From Bacillota bacterium (GTDB taxonomy: Bacteria; Bacillota; Clostridia; Christensenellales; Aristaeellaceae), in NCBI GenBank assembly GCA_023436585.1, contig JAEZIN010000028.1, positions 558,001 through 622,000 on the forward strand: 64,000 nucleotides of DNA. The letters are read 5' to 3'. The notes under the pieces are model-generated. The model saw only the letters and a list, made by a program, of their open reading frames with translations, was not told the origin of the DNA and searched no databases. How positions within the stretch are numbered: position 1 is the first letter of the stretch; each line of letters begins with the position of its first letter. Below, one piece after another: positions 49,615 to 56,447 of this stretch. The position numbers and the translations under genes were made by a program.

Positions 49615-51109
49615 GCTTCATCCCCTCCAAATTCGCCCCGGTGGCGTAGTACATCATGTTCTTTTCGGTCAGCTCATCCCGGTGTAGCACGGCGTTGACT
49701 TCGCCCCGGTACATGACCATGCAGGAATCCGCCACCTTGTAAATCTCCGGGAACTCCGAGCTGAACACCAATATGGCCTTCCCGCTCTCCGCCAGGCGGA
49801 GAATCAGGTGGTAGATCTCAAACTTTGTACCCACATCGATGCCCTGGGTGGGATTGTCAAAGATCAGGATGTCGGCATCCGTCTCCAGCCACCGGCCCAG
49901 GATCACCTTTTGCTGGTTGCCGCCGGAAAGGGAGGTAATGGGGTTCCTGGGGTTCCCGGCTTTGATGGAAAGCGCTTTCTGCTGCCGGTCATACCGCTGG
50001 GCTTCCCGCTTGGGGCTGATTAGCAGGCGCTTGAATTTGGTGTTGAAGAAAGCCATGGAGGTATTGTCGAATATACTCAGGTGGTTCAGTATCCCGCGCT
50101 CCTTGCGTGCGCGCGGCACCATGGCGATGCCCTTGTGCATGTGGTGCAATATGGGGCTGCCGCTGCGAAGGGGTGTGCCGTTTACAATGATGTCGCCTGT
50201 GCAGCTCTCCGCGCCGAAGAGCGCGTCCGCCAGCACGTCGCGGCCCGAGCTTTGCAGACCGGTGATGGCAATGATCTCGCCCTTGTGCAGGTCAAACGAT
50301 ATGCCTTTAAACGCGCTGCCGCACAGGTTCCTGACCGAGAGCATAACCTCCGGCGTAGCATGGTTGGGCTTGTTGTCAAAATCGTCGTGGGCCAGTTGGC
50401 GCCCGATCATCATTTCCGTGACCATGGATTCGTTGATGTCTTTGAAACTGCCCTCATTGACCAGCTTGCCGTCCCGCAGCACAAAGTACGTTTCGCATAT
50501 TTCAAACAGCTCGGGCATCTTGTGGGAGATGTAAATGAAGCTGACGCCTTCTTGCCGCAGCTGCCGCATGATTTCAAACAAATTTTCTATTTCGTGTGTA
50601 TTGAGCGCCGTAGTGGGCTCATCCATGATGATCAGTTCACATTTAAATAACAGCGCCCTGGCGATCTCCACCAGCTGCTTTTCCGCCGGCTGCAGGCTGC
50701 TGACAAGCGCCCACGGATCGATGTTCACCTGCATGCGCTCAAATACCTTGGCAGCCCGGAGCGCCATTTCCTTTTTGTTCAGGAATGGCCCGTTTTTGAT
50801 TTCCTCCGCCAGGTACATGTTTTCAAAAACCCGCAGGTCGTTGCACAGGTTCAGCTCCTGATGAATGAAGCGTATGCCCAACCTCATGGCCTGCAGGGAA
50901 TTTTCGATGTTTACTTTCTTCCCGTCCAGGAATATTTCTCCCTGGGCAGGGGGGAATGTACCTGCCAGTACATTCATCAGCGTTGATTTACCCGCGCCGT
51001 TCTCACCCAGCAGACCCACGATCTCACCCGGCTTCACGGTGAAATCCACATGGTCTACCGCGCGGACGGGCCCAAAGTCCACCACGATCCCCTTCATTTC
51101 TATGAGCAA
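49607..51109 (-). CDS. Sugar ABC importer ATP-binding protein with a variant second Walker B
   Basis: 500 residues, two ATPase domains. Domain 1: GENGAGKSTLMNVLAG, LQPAEKQLVEIARAL, IIMDEPTTALN, all expected. Domain 2: degenerate P-loop GLQSSGRDV, signature LSGGNQQ, then LIFDNPTQGIDVGTKFEIY: the catalytic Glu after the Walker B Asp is replaced by Asn. This would disable hydrolysis at that site, making an asymmetric ATPase. The same reading is seen in some sugar ATPases I recall, so it may be subfamily-specific. It drives uptake with the permease (8-base overlap) and the binding protein at 51199. Confidence 0.92.
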   Translation of the reverse strand: MLIEMKGIVVDFGPVRAVDHVDFTVKPGEIVGLLGENGAGKSTLMNVLAGTFPPAQGEIFLDGKKVNIENSLQAMRLGIRFIHQELNLCNDLRVFENMYLAEEIKNGPFLNKKEMALRAAKVFERMQVNIDPWALVSSLQPAEKQLVEIARALLFKCELIIMDEPTTALNTHEIENLFEIMRQLRQEGVSFIYISHKMPELFEICETYFVLRDGKLVNEGSFKDINESMVTEMMIGRQLAHDDFDNKPNHATPEVMLSVRNLCGSAFKGISFDLHKGEIIAITGLQSSGRDVLADALFGAESCTGDIIVNGTPLRSGSPILHHMHKGIAMVPRARKERGILNHLSIFDNTSMAFFNTKFKRLLISPKREAQRYDRQQKALSIKAGNPRNPITSLSGGNQQKVILGRWLETDADILIFDNPTQGIDVGTKFEIYHLILRLAESGKAILVFSSEFPEIYKVADSCMVMYRGEVNAVLHRDELTEKNMMYYATGANLEGMKHA

Positions 51110-51140
51110 CGGCGGCCCCTCCCTTGTTTTCGAAATGGAG

Positions 51141-51174
51141 GCGGGCCGGTCGGCGTGGCGGCCGGCCGGCCCGC
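51141..51174 (-). repeat. GC-rich hairpin between binding protein and ATPase genes
   Basis: GCGGGCCGGTCGG (51141-51153) pairs with CCGGCCGGCCCGC (51162-51174), one G-U pair. No U run, so likely an mRNA-stabilising hairpin at the 3' end of the binding-protein message, a common way to give excess binding protein. Confidence 0.65.
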
Positions 51175-51198
51175 TGGTTTCCTTGGATCAAACTGTGC

Positions 51199-52230
51199 TT
51201 AGTTGCCCAGGCTGTAGCGCTCGGTGAACTCTTTGCTAGTGCGGAAGGCTTCCACGGTGGTCTTGTCGATTTCGATGGAGGGGATCAGGAACAGCTGGCC
51301 GGCGATATCCTGGCCCTGGTACTGTTCGCCCTTGGCGGTGGCGATGCCAAGACGGATGGCTTCGCGGATGAAGGAGGGGCTGAAGAAGTAGGTGACCAGG
51401 TCGATCTTCTGGTTGTCGTAGGTGGCCAGGGTCTCGCGGCGGCCGCCGACGCTGGTGATCAGCTTGATATTATGCTCGCCTGTGAAATTCTCCAGCGCGA
51501 TGGTCAGGCCGTCCACGATCTCGTCGTCATGGGTGCAGACAAAGTCCACATCGGCGATCTTGGCGGGATCGGTGGTGTTCAGCCAGTTCTCCAGGAATTC
51601 CTGAGACTTGGCGTTGGACCAGTCGGTCTGGAAGGGCTCGTGCACCAGCTCGAACTGGGCGGCATAGGGGGAGGCGTTCAGCACGTCCACCATGCCCTGG
51701 GTGCGCTGCACGGAAACGGTGGAGCTGTCGCCGATGAATTGCAGGTACTGCAGCTTCTCGCCGGCATCCAGGCGGTCCTTGAAGTACTTGAGCAGGTATT
51801 GGCCCATCCAATTGCCGATGGTCTCGTTGTCGCCCATGATTTCAGCGGACAAGCCCTTGAAATCGGGGATCAAACGGTCATAGACAACCAGCTTCACGCC
51901 GGAATCCACGATGGTCTGGGCGGTGCTGCGCAGTTGTTCGCCTTCCAGCGGCCACAAAACGATGACGTCCGGGCCCCAGGTCAGAATGTTCTCGATGGCC
52001 GCGATCTGCTTGGCGGCTTCGCCGCCGACTTCGAACTTGTACTCGATGTTTTCGGCGCCGAGTGCGGCTACCTGCGCTTCGATCTCAGCGCGGGCATGGG
52101 CAATGCTTTCGCCCAGGAAGCCGTGGTCCGCGTCCGGGGTCACGATGCCGATCTTGAGGGCATCGGCCATGGCGGTGGTAACGGACAGCAGCAACATAAG
52201 GGACAGGACCAGTGCTACCAGTTTCTTCAT
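51199..52230 (-). CDS. Sugar-binding protein of the LacI operon
   Basis: 343 residues; GGAGG seven bases before the ATG at 52230. Signal peptide MKKLVALVLSLMLLLSV followed by TTAMADA, again with a signal peptidase I site and no lipobox Cys. Mature type-I binding fold starts LKIGIVTPDADHGFLGESIAHARAE and contains KQIAAIENILTWGPDVIVLWP and VDFVCTHDDEIVDGLTIAL. It resembles RbsB/IbpA-like binding proteins; the ligand is probably a monosaccharide or cyclitol. Second gene of the operon after the LacI gene. Confidence 0.9.
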   Translation of the reverse strand: MKKLVALVLSLMLLLSVTTAMADALKIGIVTPDADHGFLGESIAHARAEIEAQVAALGAENIEYKFEVGGEAAKQIAAIENILTWGPDVIVLWPLEGEQLRSTAQTIVDSGVKLVVYDRLIPDFKGLSAEIMGDNETIGNWMGQYLLKYFKDRLDAGEKLQYLQFIGDSSTVSVQRTQGMVDVLNASPYAAQFELVHEPFQTDWSNAKSQEFLENWLNTTDPAKIADVDFVCTHDDEIVDGLTIALENFTGEHNIKLITSVGGRRETLATYDNQKIDLVTYFFSPSFIREAIRLGIATAKGEQYQGQDIAGQLFLIPSIEIDKTTVEAFRTSKEFTERYSLGN

Positions 52231-52259
52231 GGTGTTACCTCCTACAGTTGTGTTATGAC

Positions 52260-53297
52260 TCATCGGCCGAATGCTGCGGCCGAGAAATCCAGTGTACTCC
52301 GCCGGGGAGCCGAAGACTCCCTGATCATGAGCTTATGGGGCAGGATCACTTCATGGGGAGTGGGTGTGCGGTTCAGTTGGCAAAGCAGCATTTCCATGGC
52401 CTTCTCACCCAGCTCAAAGCAGGGCTGGGCCATGGTGGTTACATGGGGGTGGAACATGGTGGTGTGCTCCACATCGTCAAACCCCACCACCGTCACATCC
52501 TCCGGCACCCGAAAACCCATCTCCCGGGCGCTCGCGATGGCGCCTAGCGCCAGCATGTCAGAAATGCAGAACAGCGCGGTGGGCCGCTTTTCCTGCGAAA
52601 GCAAGCTTCTGGCGGCGTCAAAGCCGCTTTTGAAGGTGTAGTCGATGGTGGCATACCGGGCATATTCCTCTTTCACGGCGATACCTGCTTGCATAAGGGC
52701 ATCCCGGTACCCTTTCATGCGCAATGCAGTAGATACATATTTGTTCACACTGCTGATGATGCCTATGCGTGTATGGTTCAGCTTCAGCAGGTAGTCCATC
52801 ACATCCCTGGCTGCGGTATAGTTGTCGATGGATACACGGGCGATGGGCAGGTCTGGATCGAACTCCGAACACTGCACCAGCGCGAACTGCTCGGCATAAG
52901 GCGCAAGCCACAAGGAATGCTGCTCGGTGGCCAGCAATATGGCCCCGTCCGCCTGGTGCCTTTTGAGCATGTTCAGTATTTGCTCTTCCTGCGCCTGCTC
53001 CCCTTCCGTATTGCATAAGAAAGAACTGTAGCCCATTTGATGGGCGGCCTTCCCGATGCCGGCGATAATGTGGGTGTAATAGGGGTTGGTGACATTGGGC
53101 GCAAGGATGAGGATAATACGGCTCTCGTTTCTGCGAAGGTTCCTGGCCGATACATTGGGCACATACTGCAGCCTTTCCACCGCGTCCATAACGCGCTTGA
53201 ATACTTCCGGGCTTACGCTCCCCTTGCCGTTTAAGACCCTGGACACCGTGGCCGCCGATACGTTAGCTTCCCTCGATACATCCAGGATTGTTGCCAT
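52260..53297 (-). CDS. LacI-family regulator heading the transporter operon
   Basis: 345 residues. N-terminal helix-turn-helix ATILDVSREANVSAATVSRVLNG and hinge, then a sensor domain with PNVTNPYYTHIIAGI, RVSIDNYTAARDVMDYLL, FCISDMLALGAIASAREMG and TVVGFDDVEHTTMF. It is the first gene of the operon, 29 bases before the binding protein, so it is cotranscribed with its targets. Two operator-like palindromes lie over its consensus promoter, implying negative autoregulation of the whole operon. Confidence 0.93.
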   Translation of the reverse strand: MATILDVSREANVSAATVSRVLNGKGSVSPEVFKRVMDAVERLQYVPNVSARNLRRNESRIILILAPNVTNPYYTHIIAGIGKAAHQMGYSSFLCNTEGEQAQEEQILNMLKRHQADGAILLATEQHSLWLAPYAEQFALVQCSEFDPDLPIARVSIDNYTAARDVMDYLLKLNHTRIGIISSVNKYVSTALRMKGYRDALMQAGIAVKEEYARYATIDYTFKSGFDAARSLLSQEKRPTALFCISDMLALGAIASAREMGFRVPEDVTVVGFDDVEHTTMFHPHVTTMAQPCFELGEKAMEMLLCQLNRTPTPHEVILPHKLMIRESSAPRRSTLDFSAAAFGR

Positions 53298-53366
53298 ACT
53301 GCCTATCCCCGTTCAGGGACGAAAGCAGACCGCTTCCGGCCCAATGTTGTTGCTTTCAAGTTGTCG

Positions 53367-53410
53367 GTAATCGTTTACACAAATATACCATCACCGATGG
53401 TGTGTGTCAA
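53367..53410 (-). promoter_or_regulatory. Consensus promoter with two operator-like palindromes, LacI operon
   Basis: Minus strand: TTGACA (plus 53405-53410), 17-base spacer, TATATT (plus 53382-53387). The spacer contains an inverted repeat ACCATC-acc-GATGGT (53387-53401). Just downstream lies a LacI-type operator with central CG, GTAATCGTTTAC (53367-53378). Occupation of either would block transcription. Confidence 0.8.
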
Positions 53411-53424
53411 GTATCATTTTCCAG

Positions 53425-53447
53425 ATTTCACAGAAGATATGTGAAAT
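53425..53447. promoter_or_regulatory. Inverted repeat upstream of the LacI operon promoter
   Basis: ATTTCACA (53425-53432) and TGTGAAAT (53440-53447), exact arms, 7-base gap, directly upstream of the -35. Resembles an activator or global regulator site; the protein is unknown. Confidence 0.45.
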
Positions 53448-53632
53448 TATTATGGTAACTGTGCACAGCATCTTGCTCTGATGGAGTGATTCTTTTACTT
53501 TATTCATATTCATATAAAAGATTTGAATGAAGTAGATGCCAAAGCCATGTCATGTAGAATGTGCATACATGAAGGAACCGCGTTCCGAACGTCCGAAACG
53601 CGGCTGTAAACTGAAGAAACCTAATGCAGGGC

Positions 53633-55780
53633 TTATTCCCAGGTAGATATCAGCTCAAAATCCACCTCGCGGCGCTCCTTGTCGGCGCGTATGGCCCTGA
53701 CGCGAACGCTGTCCCCCAGGCGGATCACGCGGTTTGTCCGCGAGCCTACCAGCATGCTGCGCCTTTCATCATACTGGTAAAAATCGTTCAGCGACGCGAT
53801 GTGCACCAGCCCTTCCACTGTGTTGGGCAGCGTCACGTAAAAACCCCAGCTTGTCACGCCGGATACGATCCCTTCATATTCTTCCCCAATGTGCCGCGAC
53901 ATGTAAAATGCCTTGAGCAGGTCATCCGCTTCCCGCTCGGCGTGGGTGGCGGCAAACTCCCTTTGGGAACAGCGCTCCGCCAGGTCCGCCATGCGCGCCG
54001 TATGGGGGTGGCTGCTGCTGTCGCCGCCCTGCAAAAGCAGCTTGAGCATACGGTGCACAATCAGGTCGGGATATCGCCTGATGGGGGATGTAAAATGGCA
54101 GTAGTCCCTGGCAGCCAGTGCGTAATGGCCCTGCGGCCTGTCATCGTAACAGGCGCGCTTTAAGGAGCGTATCATCACATTGCGGATCACGTCCGCGTTC
54201 TTTGTACCGGCGGTTTTCTCAAGCAGGTCCTGCAAAATGCCGGGGTGGGGGTCCGGCCCCAGGTGTACATTCACGTTCAAACTGCTCAAAAATATCTCCA
54301 GCGCGTGTAGCTTTAAAGGATCGGGCTTGTCGTGCACGCGGTAGACCAGAGGGAGATCCGTGTTCCTGGCCAATTCTGCCACGGTTTCATTGGCAGCCAG
54401 CATGAAATCCTCAATCAGCCGCTCCGATTCACCACGCTCCCTGGGGTGCACATCGATTGGCTCGTTTCCCGGGCCTAGAGTGAAGGCCGTCTCCGACAGG
54501 TCAAAGTCGATGCCGCCGCGCTTGTATCTTACGAGTCTCAGCTCATGGGATAATACCAGCATATCCTTAAGTACCATTTTGATTTCTTCCGGGATGGTAC
54601 TTTCTTCCCCGGCCAGCATGCGGTTCACGGCCGTATACGTCAGCCTTGCCTTTGAATGGATCACGGAGGGAAAAAGCTCATGGTCGATGATTTTCCCGTT
54701 CCTGATTTTCATAAGCAGGCTCATGGCCAGCCTGTCCACCTCAGGCTTTAGTGAGCACAGGTTGTCCGACAGCGCGTGGGGCAGCATGGGCAGCGTGAGG
54801 CCGGGCATGTACAGCGATGTTCCCCTTCGCAGCGCCTCCGCATCGATGGGCTGGCCAAGGGCGACATAATGCGATACATCCGCGATGTGCACCCCCAATT
54901 GCCAGACACCGTCCTGCAGCTTGTTAAGCGACACGGCATCGTCAAGATCTTTTGCATCCTCTCCGTCGATGGTGAAAAGCATCAGGCCGCGCAGATCTCG
55001 CCGGCCCTCAATGTCATCGTCCGTGACACCGGCAGGAAACGATGCCGCAAGGCTTGCCACATTTTCGTCAAAAGCCGATACAAAGCCGTGGTCCTCGGCA
55101 ATGGCTTTCAACTGCACCGGCAGCATCTCCGCCTCGCCCATCACGCGCACTACCCTGGCGATGAGGGGCTTCCCGTATTCCGGCCAGACGGCTGTCTTCA
55201 ATACGGCCATGTCACCGTTCTTCGCGCCCAGTAAATCGCCTTCCACCTGAATGGGACAGGTAATGCGGCTGTCATAGGGCCGTGCCGATGCGACAGGCTC
55301 GCGTTTGGCGGCTTTGCCCTGCTTGCGTGCCTTGCCTTGGGCACGGAGCCTTTCGTACGGGTCCGTGCTGACTCCTTCGTACAGTACGGCACAGAACGTC
55401 TCATGGGCGCGCTTTATAATAGAGTGAAGGCTGCACCACCGCGTACCGGTGCTGTCGTAATCCTCCGGCTTCACCAGAATGATGTCGTCGTAGAGGCATT
55501 GCAGCCTTGCGTGCGGTTTGAGCTTCATGGTATCGCCGCCTTCAAGCGGCCGGGCTGTGAGCATGCCGTTTCGCAAAACGGCCGCCTTGGCTGCCGCAAG
55601 CCCTAGGGTGCGGGGCACGGCATACCTTCCCTTTTTGGTGGCGACAATGCCGCCCTCACCCGCCAGCGCTTTGAGCGCGGCGGATATCTCCCCTTCGTGC
55701 GCGTTCAGCCTGTCAGCGATTTCAAACGGCTCCAGCGCGATACCTTCCTCCTGGAGCAGTGCCACAATCTCTTCTTTCAT
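53633..55780 (-). CDS. rnr: Ribonuclease R (RNB-family exoribonuclease)
   Basis: 715 residues, near the usual RNase R length. N-terminal winged helix (about 1-60), two cold-shock-like OB domains (about 65-240), the RNB catalytic domain (about 255-580) with the acidic active site FTIDGEDAKDLDDAVSL, YMPGLTLPMLPHALSDNLCSL and TSPIRRYPDLIVHRML, and a C-terminal S1 domain (about 640-712: EYEGIVSGVTSWGFYVTLPN). It degrades structured RNA 3' to 5' in the cytoplasm. It lacks the Lys-rich tail of the E. coli enzyme. It stands alone between sugar operons; smpB, secG or ssrA, frequent companions, are not nearby. Start preceded by AGGA. Confidence 0.93.
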   Translation of the reverse strand: MKEEIVALLQEEGIALEPFEIADRLNAHEGEISAALKALAGEGGIVATKKGRYAVPRTLGLAAAKAAVLRNGMLTARPLEGGDTMKLKPHARLQCLYDDIILVKPEDYDSTGTRWCSLHSIIKRAHETFCAVLYEGVSTDPYERLRAQGKARKQGKAAKREPVASARPYDSRITCPIQVEGDLLGAKNGDMAVLKTAVWPEYGKPLIARVVRVMGEAEMLPVQLKAIAEDHGFVSAFDENVASLAASFPAGVTDDDIEGRRDLRGLMLFTIDGEDAKDLDDAVSLNKLQDGVWQLGVHIADVSHYVALGQPIDAEALRRGTSLYMPGLTLPMLPHALSDNLCSLKPEVDRLAMSLLMKIRNGKIIDHELFPSVIHSKARLTYTAVNRMLAGEESTIPEEIKMVLKDMLVLSHELRLVRYKRGGIDFDLSETAFTLGPGNEPIDVHPRERGESERLIEDFMLAANETVAELARNTDLPLVYRVHDKPDPLKLHALEIFLSSLNVNVHLGPDPHPGILQDLLEKTAGTKNADVIRNVMIRSLKRACYDDRPQGHYALAARDYCHFTSPIRRYPDLIVHRMLKLLLQGGDSSSHPHTARMADLAERCSQREFAATHAEREADDLLKAFYMSRHIGEEYEGIVSGVTSWGFYVTLPNTVEGLVHIASLNDFYQYDERRSMLVGSRTNRVIRLGDSVRVRAIRADKERREVDFELISTWE

Positions 55781-55934
55781 AATTCCTGCCTGCAGCTTTT
55801 CTTTCAGTATTGCCTGTTTTTACCCACATCATGACGGATGCGGGGAGACATGTCAAGTGCCAACCTCCAACAAGCTGGATTGAAGTTGTTTCTCATCAGG
55901 AGAACACCGGGACACGGAAAATCTGCTGTTTACG

Positions 55935-55981
55935 AAAACGATTTTTTCGTTTTTGACAATCTATTCGATATTTTGTATATT
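55935..55981 (+). promoter_or_regulatory. Distal promoter with overlapping operator-like repeat
   Basis: TTGACA (55953-55958), 17-base spacer, TATATT (55976-55981). The repeat AAAACGA (55935-55941) / TCGTTTT (55947-55953) abuts the -35. Confidence 0.7.
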
Positions 55982-56061
55982 GCGATCCGGATAAACATTT
56001 CCTCATGATGATGCTGCAGTCAGCGTTGCCTGGGGAATATATACAATTAGCAAAAAAGTAG

Positions 56062-56091
56062 TTGACAAAAAAGAGCGCATTCGTGTATGCT
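56062..56091 (+). promoter_or_regulatory. Proximal promoter of the lplBCA-type operon
   Basis: TTGACA (56062-56067), 18-base spacer, TATGCT (56086-56091), 356 bases before the GTG at 56448. Confidence 0.6.
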
Positions 56092-56186
56092 TTTTACAAG
56101 AGGTCATGCGTGCCTGGTTTTTTGCAAAGCGTTACAACAGTAATCTCATTCCTTGTGCGGATATGGAATGATGTCTTTTTACACCT

Positions 56187-56198
56187 GTTTTCGAAAAC
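56187..56198. promoter_or_regulatory. Perfect 12-bp palindrome in the operon leader
   Basis: GTTTTCGAAAAC, centred on CG like LacI-family operators and sharing the TTTTCG/CGAAAA half-sites with the distal repeat at 55935-55953. No LacI gene is adjacent. Confidence 0.5.
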
Positions 56199-56447
56199 GG
56201 TTTAGGGAATTTCAAACTAAATGCTGATTTCTTTGTGTGATTTCAAACAAAAATGGGCGATGGAGGATGCGTACGGCAGTGAAAGATACGGGTGTTTGCC
56301 CAGTGCAAAAGGGGATATACGGACCCGGTATGGGATAACGCTTGCATTCCCTGCTTTGCGCGTGAACCCTTATTGGTTTATACATGTCTGAATAAAATCA
56401 TTGGCATCATGGCCGCAATCCTTGCGGCGGGTTAGGAAGGAGCTAGC

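Larger units (their letters stand above)
53298..53632. other. Intergenic region between the LacI operon and RNase R
   Basis: 335 bases: the LacI promoter and operators (53367-53410), an inverted repeat (53425-53447), about 130 A/T-rich bases with nothing recognisable, and a hairpin CCGCGTTCCG (53578-53587) / CGAAACGCGG (53594-53603) with one mismatch that may terminate the RNase R transcript on the minus strand. Confidence 0.5.
55781..56447. other. 667-base regulatory interval upstream of the lplBCA-type operon
   Basis: No credible gene. Contents: an AAAACGA/TCGTTTT inverted repeat (55935-55953) touching a consensus promoter (55953-55981), a second promoter (56062-56091), a perfect palindrome GTTTTCGAAAAC (56187-56198), and a hairpin GCCGCAA-tcc-TTGCGGC (56412-56428) just before the ribosome site of the permease gene. 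The leader from the second promoter would be about 350 bases; no known riboswitch class is recognised. Confidence 0.6.

Noticed and set aside
51124..52641. 505-codon plus-strand open frame over the binding protein and LacI genes
   Set aside because: Antisense to two certain genes; His/Gly/Val-rich composition typical of antisense translation.
56091..56447. Riboswitch in the long leader of the lplB fusion gene
   Set aside because: No conserved core of any riboswitch class that I know could be recognised; only simple hairpins and a palindrome are visible.
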